Source: Oceanicola sp. 22II-s10i
GTDB taxonomy: Bacteria > Pseudomonadota > Alphaproteobacteria > Rhodobacterales > Rhodobacteraceae
Direction of reading: 5' to 3'
Length of the DNA stretch: 64,000 nt
Assembly (NCBI RefSeq): GCF_002210105.1
Contig: NZ_AQQU01000006.1
Coordinates: 1-64,000, forward strand
Shown here: piece after piece, positions 49,517 to 58,360 of the stretch
How the letters are laid out: each line of letters begins with the position of its first letter
How positions within the stretch are numbered: position 1 is the first letter of the stretch
The notes under the pieces: model-generated
Told to the model about the DNA's origin: nothing
The model's input: the letters and a program-made list of their open reading frames with translations, nothing else
Database searches by the model: none
Position numbers and translations under genes: made by a program

Positions 49517-52156
49517 TTAAGGAATGACCAGTGTGTGCGGGCCGTCGGGCGTGCCCTCGGTGCCGTCGAAAGCGACCGGCACGATCCAGAAGTCGAACGG
49601 CCCGACCGTGATGCTGCTGGCGGTCTGCTTGACCAGCGTGAGGTCATCGACGGACCCGTCGAAGCTGCTGTTGCCGAACACGCCGAGGGCGGTCAGCCCG
49701 GTCGGCGCGGTCAGCGTGCCGCCGAAGCTGCCGTTGGCGGACAGGAGAGTGCCGAACACGTTGCTGTCCCCGTTCATCCGGAAGTAGACGCTACCGCCCG
49801 TCCGATCCGCGACCTTGAAGGTCCAGCGATACTCCTCGCCCGCATCAACCGGGACGTCGCTTCGATACAGCCCGTTGCCATCGACCGCGGCATGCGTGGC
49901 CTTGCCGCCGCTGATCGTCCAGTTCGTCCCGGTCCAGCCCGAGGCCGATGCGAAGTCGCCGCCGACCATGATGTCCGTGGCCGCAGGATCGCCAACCGTC
50001 ACGCTGAACGGCGCAGATGCCGCGCTGCCGATTGTGCCGGAGATGTCGGACGCCGACCCGAATCCGGCACCGACCGCGGCCCGGTAGACCTTGACGCCGA
50101 CATGGCTCGCGACCTCACCAGCAGTTCCGGTGAAGCTGACACGGCCCGGCCCGGCAGTCGCCGCGACGCCGGTCAGATCGCCCGGCGCGTTGTCGGCGAT
50201 GATGGTGATCTCATATTCCGTCTCGCTGCCGCCGACGTCAGCCGCCCATTCCGTCGCCCGCCCCCCGGCGGTCGTGGTCTGCCACTGCACATCGTAGGTC
50301 GCTCCGACCGCGACCAGCGGCGAGAGCGCGACCAGCTCGTCCATGTCGGTCGAGAAATACTCGAAATCGGTTTCGCCGACCTCGGTCAGCCGGAAGCGGA
50401 AGAACCGATCCGGGCGGGCCGGAGCGTCGAACTCGGCCCTGATCCGGTAGGCGGTGCCGTTGGACGTTTCCACCGCCTCTTGCGTGATCGTGACGTTCGC
50501 AGCGATCTCAAGCGACGAGTCGATCTCCAGCGCTGGCACGAGCTGCGGCGGAACACCTTCGCTTTGGCCGGCGCCATCCCAGCGATCCGAGGCAAGCGGC
50601 ACGACGGCAAAGCCACAGGCCAGCCCGTTCTCGTCCTCCTGGACGCGGCTCGCAATCTCGAACACTCCGGTGAAGTCGGCGTCGAGATCGAGGGTGATCG
50701 CGCGGCGCCCCTTGGCCAGCACGCCCTTGCAGGTCGAGCCGAGCGCCGCCTTCTTCGCGGCCGCTTTTCGCATGCCAAGCGCTCCAGCGAGCCGGAAGGC
50801 CTGGTTGTGGTTCTGGCATCCTGCGATCGTTTCGAAATGATAGTTCGGCTCGCGGCCATCGTCGTAGTATTCGGGGTTCTGCCAGGGCGCGCAGTCCTGA
50901 AGCGTGTAGCCGTGAAGAGGTGATACGTACCGCACAACCACCCCGTCGACGGCCGTCTCTCCATCGTCGATGATCTCGGTCGCGGACGTGTAGATGTCCC
51001 GCTGCCCATCGAAACTGAGCGTCGGCGCCACGTATTTTCCTGGCACCGGATAGGCCCGGCCTTCGTCGTCATAGGCAACGAAGGCATCCATCGTCTTCAG
51101 GATTTCCTGCTCGCCCTCCGCACGGCCGGAGCTGTCGTCGATCGCCACACCACACCTGTAGCGCGGCACCGGAGAGGCCGATCGGTCGAGGACCGTCTCG
51201 TCACAGACGTCCGCGGCTTCGGCAACCTTGTCCCAGGCGATCTCGGACATCGGGCGGGCTCGTCCGAACGGATTGGTCCGCCACCAGGCCCAGATATTCG
51301 CCGGGTTGCCACCCGATGCGGTCCATGTCGTGTCGTCATCGATGTCATGTCCGACCTCGCGGTGGTCATACACCCGGTTGAAATCGGCATAGAGAACAAC
51401 GTTGGGTTCGCCGAGGCCGCGCACCCCGCGCCAGCGGTACACCTTGTGCCGATGATCTAGCGGGACCGCCCGGACCCGAACGATGGTGTAGGTGACCCCG
51501 GCCAGGTAGAAGTCCGCCGGCAGGTTCGGGAATGCGGTGGTGAAGGCTGCAGGCTTGGTGCCGTAGACGGCCGATGCGCTCGGGCTGACCGTGTAGAGCC
51601 GGAAATATGGAACGCGGGTGCCACTGCCCTCATATTTGTTGTGGTCGCCATTCAGGCAGAAGTCGTCGGTCAGGACGTCGCCCGCGGTGAACCCGTCGGT
51701 TGCATCAGACAGCGTGACCGGGATGTCGTCGAGGATGTAGGACGGATCGCCCGCCATCTCGGCATCGCCGTGCGCGACGATGTACCAGAAGTTCCCATCT
51801 TCATCGAACTCCCCGAATATCCCACCCTCACCACCGACGGCGACAGGGCCGACGAGTTGCTTGCGGGACGCGGCCTCGGTCCGACTGTTGATCCTCGCGG
51901 CCTCTGTGTCCTGCGCCTTCTGACGCGGCCTAGTCAGGTAGGCCAGGCCGACATTCAGCAGCAGGTTGCCGAGCAGGTTCGTGCCGAGGAATGACCCGAC
52001 GGCGGTGATCGTGGGATAGAGGGCAGCAGCAGCCGCGGCACTTGCCCCGGTCGCGCCCGTGTATGCGAGGAAGAACGCGCTGACCGGCTCGGCGCGGGCG
52101 GGTGCCGGCACGACCAGGGCGGTGCATCCCAGGAGAACGGCGCGAACGATCTTCAT
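49517..52156 (-). CDS. phage tail tip/host-specificity protein (gpJ-like)
   Basis: An 879-residue protein. It begins MKIVRAVLLGCTALVVPAPA with a signal-peptide-like segment, then a small hydrophobic region (residues 30-75). A long central part resembles tail-tip proteins (DDIPVTLSD, YRWRGVRGLGEPNVVLYADF, NPFGRARPMSEIAWDKVAEA). The C-terminal half has fibronectin-III-like and carbohydrate-binding-like beta domains (GGDFASASGWTGTNWTISGG). The ATG overlaps the upstream stop (ATGA at 52153-52156). It forms the adsorption end of the tail. Confidence 0.82.
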   Translation of the reverse strand: MKIVRAVLLGCTALVVPAPARAEPVSAFFLAYTGATGASAAAAAALYPTITAVGSFLGTNLLGNLLLNVGLAYLTRPRQKAQDTEAARINSRTEAASRKQLVGPVAVGGEGGIFGEFDEDGNFWYIVAHGDAEMAGDPSYILDDIPVTLSDATDGFTAGDVLTDDFCLNGDHNKYEGSGTRVPYFRLYTVSPSASAVYGTKPAAFTTAFPNLPADFYLAGVTYTIVRVRAVPLDHRHKVYRWRGVRGLGEPNVVLYADFNRVYDHREVGHDIDDDTTWTASGGNPANIWAWWRTNPFGRARPMSEIAWDKVAEAADVCDETVLDRSASPVPRYRCGVAIDDSSGRAEGEQEILKTMDAFVAYDDEGRAYPVPGKYVAPTLSFDGQRDIYTSATEIIDDGETAVDGVVVRYVSPLHGYTLQDCAPWQNPEYYDDGREPNYHFETIAGCQNHNQAFRLAGALGMRKAAAKKAALGSTCKGVLAKGRRAITLDLDADFTGVFEIASRVQEDENGLACGFAVVPLASDRWDGAGQSEGVPPQLVPALEIDSSLEIAANVTITQEAVETSNGTAYRIRAEFDAPARPDRFFRFRLTEVGETDFEYFSTDMDELVALSPLVAVGATYDVQWQTTTAGGRATEWAADVGGSETEYEITIIADNAPGDLTGVAATAGPGRVSFTGTAGEVASHVGVKVYRAAVGAGFGSASDISGTIGSAASAPFSVTVGDPAATDIMVGGDFASASGWTGTNWTISGGKATHAAVDGNGLYRSDVPVDAGEEYRWTFKVADRTGGSVYFRMNGDSNVFGTLLSANGSFGGTLTAPTGLTALGVFGNSSFDGSVDDLTLVKQTASSITVGPFDFWIVPVAFDGTEGTPDGPHTLVIP

Positions 52157-52545
52157 CGCGTCCACGCCGCAAGGATTGGCAGAGGCGCTTCGAACACCCC
52201 GCGCCCGTCGAGGCGCAACATGACGCGGGCGCCAGTCCATAGGCCGGGCATCTCGTGCCCGAAGAGATCGGCCACCACCGGCCAGGAGGGCGCAGGCTCC
52301 GCCAGCCTGAAGCCAGCGCGCGCCATGCCATCGCGGAATAGCGCGAGCTTACCCCCTGCCGCGTGCCATATCTCCCGCGCACCCTCTTCGTCGCTGTAGG
52401 TACCCCGCCACGGCGCGGCGGCGTCGACGCCGGTCATCCGGAGCAGATGATCGCAGACGGACAGGATGCAGTCCGCGCCATCGTAGCTGAAGGGATGCGT
52501 CCGCCACAGCCGGCGGGTGAACGCTAGATGCTCGAACTCAGTCAA
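52153..52545 (-). CDS. phage tail-associated protein, DUF6950-like
   Basis: A 130-residue protein that most likely starts at TTG 52545 (AGGAC upstream, overlapping the previous stop by 8 bases), reading MTEFEHLAFTRRLWRTHPFS. The segment FSYDGADCILSVCDHLLRMT with Asp-Cys is reminiscent of the catalytic start of NlpC/P60-like peptidases, and the small phage family DUF6950 has this look. It sits where tail-associated peptidoglycan hydrolases occur, just before the tip protein. Enzymatic activity is not certain. Confidence 0.75.
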   Translation of the reverse strand: MTEFEHLAFTRRLWRTHPFSYDGADCILSVCDHLLRMTGVDAAAPWRGTYSDEEGAREIWHAAGGKLALFRDGMARAGFRLAEPAPSWPVVADLFGHEMPGLWTGARVMLRLDGRGVFEAPLPILAAWTR

Positions 52546-53218
52546 ATGTGTAAGTCCTGTTCGCGTTTCGGGCGACGAAGGCACATCCGCTATCGCTCGA
52601 GAGACCGAGGAGCCGCGCCCGCTCCTGCTGCGTCGTGTCGTTGTATGTGCCCCCAGGGAACCGGCTGCGGCCATATTCAAGGGACCGGCACAAGACGGTG
52701 GCCGAGTGTCGGTTGACCATGGTGCCGCCCTCCACGACGAGGCTGCGGTCAAACCGCGTGCCCATCATCTCGAGCCGCGCGGCGAAGGCGATCGAGGTGG
52801 CAGGCCGCAGGCCCTCGCCGCGCGAGAAGATCACCCGGTAAACCGTCAGGTCGCGCCCGCGCACCTTCGACTGGTCCGCTTGGAGTGCCGCGAATGTCGG
52901 TGCGTCGAGATAGGGAATGCCGAACTCGTAGCGAGGGCTTGTGCCCTCTCGCGGATCGGCAAGCGGCGGCCGCTGATGAAGGTTCGTCCCATCTGCCGAG
53001 ATCGTCCCGATCCACTCGTTCGACGCGATCACGGTGCCATCGGAAAGCGTGAGATCGTCGCCGACACCGGTGGCCGTGTTGAGGATCCCCACCCCGTCCC
53101 AGAGCCGCGTCGGGTAGCCGTCGAAGTCGTAGAAGTAGGCCCGGCGCAGCATGATATCGATGTCGGCGACGTCGGACGCCCCGCCGAGGCGGGCGAGCAG
53201 CTCGGTCTCGAAGCTCAA
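52538..53218 (-). CDS. phage tail protein, unassigned
   Basis: A 226-residue protein that starts with TTG at 53218 inside a TTGA overlap with the previous stop; GGAGG is 6 bases upstream. It reads MSFETELLARLGGASDVADI and has a beta-rich pattern with LWDGVGILN, GTVIASNEWIGTIS and FSRGEGLRPATSIAFAARLE. I do not recognise a family with certainty. Its position between the tape measure and tip genes suggests a baseplate or distal-tail component. Confidence 0.75.
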   Translation of the reverse strand: MSFETELLARLGGASDVADIDIMLRRAYFYDFDGYPTRLWDGVGILNTATGVGDDLTLSDGTVIASNEWIGTISADGTNLHQRPPLADPREGTSPRYEFGIPYLDAPTFAALQADQSKVRGRDLTVYRVIFSRGEGLRPATSIAFAARLEMMGTRFDRSLVVEGGTMVNRHSATVLCRSLEYGRSRFPGGTYNDTTQQERARLLGLSSDSGCAFVARNANRTYTFD

Positions 53219-53904
53219 ACCAGCGCCTCCACGAACTGCGCCGCGTTGAGCACGGCGATCCGCCGGTTCTCGAATTGCCCGAGGACCTGGGCGGGATTGG
53301 CGCAGCGAGCCACCATCACCGGCCGGAACCGGACGGCCTCGCCGATCGCGACCGGTCGGCGCAACACCGGCGAAATCGTTACGGTCACCAGGTCGCCCGT
53401 CCAGTCGGTGTCCATAACCATATGGGTGTAGTCGACCCCGCCCAGCGTCAGGCCGATCAGGTGCCCGAGGTGCAGGACCTCGCCAAGACCGGTCATGTCG
53501 ATGGTCAGCGTCTCCGCACCGCGCGCGGCGGCCGAGGCGGCCGGAACCCACGGGTTCCACTGCCAGTTCTTGTCGTTGGCCCAGGGCGCACCGGACGCCC
53601 AGGGCAGACCGTCCGTCAAAGGCGGGTTGAGGTCGGTGGCGGGGACGAGCTGGGGCGACATCGCGAGGCGCAGGCGCATCGCCGCCCCGTTCATCAGGCG
53701 CGAGGCTGTCCAGCTGATATCGCGCATCGCCTGTGCCGAGCCCTTGGGCGCGAAATCCCAATAAAGCTCGCCCAGGCCGCCAGGCTCCGGACTGTCGGTC
53801 GCAAAGCCGCCCAGCGTCCGTGCACCGGGGATCACCTGCCCCCCTGCCCTGAAGACCTGCGAATTCGGCACGAGCGAGCTCCGCCAGTCGTAAATCGCGG
53901 GCAC
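53215..53904 (-). CDS. phage distal tail protein, unassigned
   Basis: A 229-residue protein starting MPAIYDWRSSLVPNSQVFRA, with a tryptophan-rich centre (LPWASGAPWANDKNWQWNPW) and a C-terminal beta domain. Length and place directly after the tape measure match distal tail proteins, which form the hub between tube and tip. It follows the tape-measure stop by only one base and overlaps the next gene by 4 bases. Family not firmly recognised. Confidence 0.78.
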   Translation of the reverse strand: MPAIYDWRSSLVPNSQVFRAGGQVIPGARTLGGFATDSPEPGGLGELYWDFAPKGSAQAMRDISWTASRLMNGAAMRLRLAMSPQLVPATDLNPPLTDGLPWASGAPWANDKNWQWNPWVPAASAAARGAETLTIDMTGLGEVLHLGHLIGLTLGGVDYTHMVMDTDWTGDLVTVTISPVLRRPVAIGEAVRFRPVMVARCANPAQVLGQFENRRIAVLNAAQFVEALV

Positions 53905-53905
53905 G

Positions 53906-56176
53906 TCAGACGACCCCGTCCTGCGACATGCGCACCGACCAGGACGGCAGGGACATCTTCACCTCTTCCACCGCCGCGCGCTGGCCGCTCTGCGCGGCCG
54001 CCACGGCGGAAACGCGGATCTTCGCCGCGATCGAGCCATCGTCTTGCAAGGTCAGATCGCCCCCCGTCACCTGGACGTTGACGGTACCGGACCCGCCGCG
54101 CAGCGCGGCCTGTGCCTGCGGCACGCTGAGGATCCGACCATTCTCGGCCGGAATGAACGGCTCGGGTCCGCGTTCACCGACCATGTAGGGCTGGCCCGCA
54201 GTCACCGGCCCGCCCGCCGCGCGCGGGGTCAGCAGGCCGCCGAGGATCTGGAAGAAGCCTCCGGCGCTGCCGGTCGCATACCGGTTGAGGTTGCTGATCA
54301 TCCGGACCCGAAGGATTTCGCGCAGGAGATCGAGCACCGCGTCTTTCGCGCTGCGCGTTCCGTCCAGAACCGAGGTGAAGATGTCGCCGATCGCATCGGC
54401 CCCGCGCTTGGCATTCTCCTGCAGGGCGGTCAGCCGGTCCTCGGCCTCTTCTGCCTTCATGCCGGCCTCGGCATAGGCCATGGCCAGCGCGTCGACCTCC
54501 TCGGTCAGCTCCGGCGTGATGGCCTTCCCGGCCTGCTGAGCGGCATGCAGCAGCTCGGCGCGCTTGCGCGCGAACTCCAGAGCATCGCCAAGCTCCTTGC
54601 CATAGCCGGCCGCCACGACCATCGACATCGCCTCGGCCTCGAGCTTTGCGATCTCTTCGCGCGTGGACTGGATCTCGGACGCCCAGTCGTCGCGATTGCG
54701 CCCGCCGCCGCCTTTGGACCTGCCGCCGCCCGCGCCACCGCCGAGCTCATGCGTCATGGGTGGTGCCATCTTCGGACGAACGTTCGGATTCACGGACAAG
54801 GATTGCGGCGTGTAGAAGACGCCGGTTTCCTGAATGCCGCTTTCCGCCCGCCGCTTGGCGGCCTCGGAGTAGCCATCGCCACGACCCGAGGAAACATAGG
54901 ACCCGGGGAGGGCCTTCACGAGATCGACAGCCTGCTGTCGCGCTGCGGCCAGCGCGCCCGCGATCCCGCCAATGGCGGCAATGACGTTCTGGAATCGCGC
55001 CGCGTCGACCTTATCCAGCTCTTTGATGAGGTCCTCTGCCTCTGTGACGAGATCATCGACCGCGTCTCCGAAGGCATCAGCCTCTTTCTCACCAGCGTTG
55101 AACGCCTGCATCTCCCCTTCCAGGTCCTGCAGGATGGCCGCCAGATCGTGGGCGACCTCGAGATCCGCCACATCCATCAAGCGAATACCGCTTCCGGGCT
55201 GCGTGGCCGCATTGATGCTCCGCGCCAGCGCGTCGTAGACGTCCTTGAGATCGGTGGCCGACCTGACCTGATCATCCGTCAGATCGCGGGTCTTCTTCAT
55301 CTCGTCGTAGGCGCCCTGACCCATCATGGCGATGGCGCGCTCCGCCGAACCGAAGATCTCGTCGACGTCGATGGTCAGGGCATCCTCGATTGCATCGGCC
55401 AACGCGACGACGCCACGCTTTGCAAGGTTCGAAACCTTCGCCTGTATCTCCCCGAACTTCTTGTCGAGCGCGTCGGCCTTCTCGATCGCCTCGGCGTCCA
55501 GCACCGCGCCAAGGTCATGGGCCCGGGCGATCAGGGCCCGCACTCCCTCGTCGCCCTGCGCCAACAGTTCCACGAAGCGCTCGCCGCCGGTGCCCCCGAA
55601 GATTTCGTCCGCGACCCTGATCTGCGCGGCGTCATCGAGCGCTTCCATCCGGCCGATGATATCGATCATCAGTTCCTTCGGATCCTCGAGCCGCTTCTTC
55701 AGATCGGTCGCGCCGTAGCCCAGCCGTGCGAAGGCCTCGGCCGCCGAGCCCTTGCCCGTCACCACGAACTCATCCGCCCGCAGGTTCAGCTCCTTGATCC
55801 CGTCGATGAGGGCATCGACCGGAATACGGGACTGCTCGGCGACGAACTTCAGCTCCTGGAACGCCTCGACCCCGAGGCCGGACCGCCGGGCCTCGTCCCC
55901 GATCGCGGCGATCCCCTTCACCGTTCCGGCTAGCTCTGTCGTGACGGCCCCGATGCCAAGGGCCAGAGCACCACCGACGACGCCGCCCGCGAAAGCCCGC
56001 ATCGCTCCGCCCATCCGGGCGAGGTTCGCCTCCACCGTCTTGGCAGACCGCGTCGTCGCACGGCCCGCGTTCTTCTCGAAACCGGCGATCAGCTTGTTCG
56101 ACCGGTCGAGCGCGCGCTGCAGGTCCCGGTCCCGCGCCTGAAGCAGCAGGGTGATTCGTTCCGTCTCTTCAGTCAT
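53906..56176 (-). CDS. phage tail tape measure protein
   Basis: A 756-residue, strongly helical protein. An N-terminal coiled coil precedes the hydrophobic Ala/Gly-rich stretch RMGGAMRAFAGGVVGGALAL typical of tape measures. A long heptad-rich middle follows, and a C-terminal domain with LLREILRVRMISNLNRYATG, GGFFQILGGLLTPRAAGGPV and FIPAENGRI is common to this class. It sets tail length. The start overlaps the end of the frameshifted tail chaperone by 8 bases, the usual arrangement. Confidence 0.88.
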   Translation of the reverse strand: MTEETERITLLLQARDRDLQRALDRSNKLIAGFEKNAGRATTRSAKTVEANLARMGGAMRAFAGGVVGGALALGIGAVTTELAGTVKGIAAIGDEARRSGLGVEAFQELKFVAEQSRIPVDALIDGIKELNLRADEFVVTGKGSAAEAFARLGYGATDLKKRLEDPKELMIDIIGRMEALDDAAQIRVADEIFGGTGGERFVELLAQGDEGVRALIARAHDLGAVLDAEAIEKADALDKKFGEIQAKVSNLAKRGVVALADAIEDALTIDVDEIFGSAERAIAMMGQGAYDEMKKTRDLTDDQVRSATDLKDVYDALARSINAATQPGSGIRLMDVADLEVAHDLAAILQDLEGEMQAFNAGEKEADAFGDAVDDLVTEAEDLIKELDKVDAARFQNVIAAIGGIAGALAAARQQAVDLVKALPGSYVSSGRGDGYSEAAKRRAESGIQETGVFYTPQSLSVNPNVRPKMAPPMTHELGGGAGGGRSKGGGGRNRDDWASEIQSTREEIAKLEAEAMSMVVAAGYGKELGDALEFARKRAELLHAAQQAGKAITPELTEEVDALAMAYAEAGMKAEEAEDRLTALQENAKRGADAIGDIFTSVLDGTRSAKDAVLDLLREILRVRMISNLNRYATGSAGGFFQILGGLLTPRAAGGPVTAGQPYMVGERGPEPFIPAENGRILSVPQAQAALRGGSGTVNVQVTGGDLTLQDDGSIAAKIRVSAVAAAQSGQRAAVEEVKMSLPSWSVRMSQDGVV

Positions 56177-56770
56177 CGGGATAACGCCTTTTCAATTCGT
56201 CGAACCGCTCACGGCTCATCGGCGGCACCTGGCCGCTGGCTTCCTGTTGCGCGGCATTCCAGCCCGCGATCAGTGTACTTGTCTCTTCCGGCGTCATCGC
56301 CCGCACCTCGGCGGGCAGACGGCCCATCACGCCGCAGATGTTTTCGAGCCGGTTCCGGACGTCCCAGTGCGTGACCCGGTCCGCCGCCCTGCCCCGCCCG
56401 ATCCAGCCCGTTTTTTTTTACCGCCACCGGCGGCAGCCTCATCGAGGACCTTCGGGAAGAAGGTGACCCCGATCAGACGGCGCGCGATCTCTCGCAGCGC
56501 CATGTTTTCGCCGGGGCCTTGCTCCGCGATCAGGGCATCGGCCATCCGGTCCAACATCCCGCCGCCCACGAGGCCGAGCGCCACGATGTCCCGGACGTGC
56601 CGGACCTGCGGCGCCGCGCCGCGCCCCATGAGCTGGTCGAAGAGCTCGAAGATGCCGAGCGGCGCATGCTGCACCTCGAACCGCTCGATCTCGCCGTTGC
56701 GCAGGAGGAGGCGGCGCCGCGTGCCGCCGATCTCCTCCTCCAGCGCCGCGGCCGTGCCGGCGATCGCCAT
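56169..56770 (-). CDS. tail assembly chaperone, -1 frameshift product (gpGT-like)
   Basis: If ribosomes slip back one base on the A9 run at 56419-56411, the chaperone frame continues past its own stop into a second open frame that ends at TGA 56171-56169. The added part reads VTHWDVRNRLENICGVMGRL, then MTPEETSTLIAGWNAAQQEA and MSRERFDELKRRYPDD. It is clearly protein-like, in contrast to the unshifted tail. Length would be about 200 residues. The second frame has no good independent start near the slip site. This is the classical G/GT design of tailed phages; shifting itself is predicted, not shown. Confidence 0.75.
56327..56770 (-). CDS. tail assembly chaperone (gpG-like), unshifted form
   Basis: A 147-residue protein starting MAIAGTAAALEEEIGGTRRR. 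The first 115 residues look folded (FEVQHAPLGIFELFDQLMGR, VRHVRDIVALGLVGGGMLDR), matching gene-transfer-agent-like tail chaperones. After the KKK encoded by the A9 run the tail becomes low-complexity (RAGSGGAGRRTGSRTGTSGT), as expected when the physiological product is made partly by frameshifting. The ATG overlaps the stop of the tail-tube gene (TGATG). Confidence 0.8.
   Translation of the reverse strand: MAIAGTAAALEEEIGGTRRRLLLRNGEIERFEVQHAPLGIFELFDQLMGRGAAPQVRHVRDIVALGLVGGGMLDRMADALIAEQGPGENMALREIARRLIGVTFFPKVLDEAAAGGGKKKRAGSGGAGRRTGSRTGTSGTGSKTSAA
56411..56420 (-). other. programmed -1 frameshift site (A9 slippery run)
   Basis: Nine consecutive A on the minus strand, read as AAA-AAA-AAA in the chaperone frame and followed by C. 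It is the longest homopolymer noted in this GC-rich window. It lies at the exact transition from folded gpG-like sequence to the second chaperone frame. Homopolymeric A runs are known slip sites in tail-chaperone genes. Confidence 0.75.
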
Positions 56771-57195
56771 CAGGCCGCCGTGAAGGTGACCGCGCCCGAG
56801 CTGTTCAGCGTGATCGTGTAGGTCACGCCGCCCTCGGTTTCGCCGCCGTACTCGCAGGAGGCGAGATGGAATTCGCCCTCGAAGGTGCCGAAGTCGGGGA
56901 CGATGATCTGAAAGTTGGCGCGGGCATCGGCCGACATCGCAACCGTGTTGAGACGGGTCTCTGCCGTGCTGTCCTCGAAGAAGCCGTTGCCCGAGATGCT
57001 GACGCGCTTCGCACCGGACAGAACCTCGGTCCAGAGCGCTCCGCCCGGCGTCGTGCAGTCGGGCGTGGTGACGTCGACCTCGTTGTTGTTGATCGTGATC
57101 GATTTCGAATTCAGACCACAGAGCGTGGCGAAGGCCTCGCTTACCTCGCCGTCGCCGATCTTGACCAGGAGCTCCCGGCCGTTCTGCTTTGCCAT
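56770..57195 (-). CDS. phage major tail tube protein (TP901-1 type)
   Basis: A 141-residue beta-rich protein: MAKQNGRELLVKIGDGEVSE, SITINNNEVDVTTPDCTTPG, SISGNGFFEDSTA and the closing YTITLNSSGAVTFTAA. These match the TP901-1-like tail tube family, also found in gene transfer agents. AGGAGCCACGAG precedes the ATG. The gene is followed with a one-base overlap by the tail chaperone gene. Confidence 0.9.
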   Translation of the reverse strand: MAKQNGRELLVKIGDGEVSEAFATLCGLNSKSITINNNEVDVTTPDCTTPGGALWTEVLSGAKRVSISGNGFFEDSTAETRLNTVAMSADARANFQIIVPDFGTFEGEFHLASCEYGGETEGGVTYTITLNSSGAVTFTAA

Positions 57196-57235
57196 CTCGT
57201 GGCTCCTTTCTCAGATTGCCTTGCCCAAGGGCCGG

Positions 57236-57655
57236 TCAGGCGGGCACGTCCAGCACCGTCTCGAAGGCGGCAATGGTCCGATACGATTGGCCGTCGGCGT
57301 CGCGGTTCGTGACCGCGGTGACGAACTGGCACCACGAATGGGTGAAGCCGGTGACGGCGATGTCATCATGCTGCTCGTCGAGCGCCGCGATCACGGCCTC
57401 GCCGATCCGCGCAGCTTCGATGCGACCCTGCAAAGGGCGGGAATGGACCTCAATCGAGAATGTCATCGACCAGGCCATGCACCCGTCTGTCCGGAACGGG
57501 CGGGTTTCGAGGTTGCCGATGCGCACATAGGGACGGGTGACATCACCAGGCGGCTCATCATAGACCCGCGCGCCCACGAGCGCTGCGACAGCCGTGTCGG
57601 CCTTCAGTGCGGTGACCAGCGCCTTCTGCAGCGCCGTGGCGGGACCATCAGCCAT
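57236..57655 (-). CDS. phage tail completion/terminator protein (DUF3168)
   Basis: A 139-residue protein with LQKALVTALKADTAVAALVG, VYDEPPGDVTRPYVRIG and WSMTFSIEVHSR, the DUF3168 pattern found between the head-tail connector and tail tube genes. It caps or joins the tail tube. The start overlaps the HK97 gp10-like stop by 8 bases. Confidence 0.88.
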   Translation of the reverse strand: MADGPATALQKALVTALKADTAVAALVGARVYDEPPGDVTRPYVRIGNLETRPFRTDGCMAWSMTFSIEVHSRPLQGRIEAARIGEAVIAALDEQHDDIAVTGFTHSWCQFVTAVTNRDADGQSYRTIAAFETVLDVPA

Positions 57656-58010
57656 TGAAGGCCTTCTTCACGGCCCGGCTGGCCGCACGCCGACTGCGTG
57701 CGCGACGCCGTTTCGACGACACTTTCAGCGCGGGGTTGACGAATGGTCTCGGGCCGCTGTCACCTTCCGTGACCTTGGATTTCGCTCCGAAGTCCACCAG
57801 GTAGGCGGGGATGCCGCCGGTATCATCTGCGACCACCGTGCCGCTCATGTCCGCCCGCGTCTCGCCGTCCCCCGGGTGCAGAACATGCGCCAGCCGCAGG
57901 ATATCCTGCCCGTTCAGGCGGTTGGCATTGGCGAATTCGGACCGCATGGTGTCCTCGAGTTTCCTGAGCTTGTGCCGGAACCGGTCCGCGCCGATCACTG
58001 TCTTGGTCAT
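57648..58010 (-). CDS. HK97 gp10-like head-tail connector component
   Basis: A 120-residue protein beginning MTKTVIGADRFRHKLRKLED, with HVLHPGDGETRADMSGTVVA in the middle and a very basic C-terminus (KRRRARSRRAASRAVKKAFNG is the tail). It fits the HK97 gp10 family that sits at the head-tail interface. The start is set by a 4-base ATGA overlap with the upstream adaptor gene; a GTG at 58031 is also open. Confidence 0.83.
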   Translation of the reverse strand: MTKTVIGADRFRHKLRKLEDTMRSEFANANRLNGQDILRLAHVLHPGDGETRADMSGTVVADDTGGIPAYLVDFGAKSKVTEGDSGPRPFVNPALKVSSKRRRARSRRAASRAVKKAFNG

Positions 58011-58360
58011 GTCGGCCCCCCGGCCTCGCACAGAAACTCGAGCACCTCGCCCTTGCGGCCGACTGTGGCGATCGAGCGGATGTTCCAGTACTCGCCCCGG
58101 GCAGCGATCCGGTCCGAGGAGGTGACATCGAGGACAGCATCGGTCCTGCGGACGCGGATTGTCGCGGCGCGGCTCGCCTCCTGCGCGCCCGACGCCAGCT
58201 TCTCGCCGCCGAGCCGCTCGAGCATGTCCGCCCAGACGGTCAAGGGTTGATCATCGATCTCGATGTCGGCCCAGTCACCGGATGTGACGTTGCCGTAGCC
58301 GTCATCGGTCGCGCCGCGGCGCTGGAACGTGACCAGGTCCCGGAGGTTGCCGATCTTCAA
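58007..58360 (-). CDS. phage head-tail adaptor (SPP1 gp16/HK97 gp-stopper type)
   Basis: A 117-residue beta-barrel-like protein with IGNLRDLVTFQRRGATDDGY at the N-terminus, VWADMLERLGGEKLASGAQE and ARGEYWNIRSIA, the arrangement of the head-tail joining (head closure) family. It overlaps its neighbours by 4 bases on both sides, as is usual in compact head-tail modules. Confidence 0.87.
   Translation of the reverse strand: MKIGNLRDLVTFQRRGATDDGYGNVTSGDWADIEIDDQPLTVWADMLERLGGEKLASGAQEASRAATIRVRRTDAVLDVTSSDRIAARGEYWNIRSIATVGRKGEVLEFLCEAGGPT

Noticed and set aside
56209-56442. Separate small ORF downstream of the A9 run
   Set aside because: Its frame is not the one linked by a -1 slip; the -1 frame gives a more protein-like product that ends at the tape-measure start.
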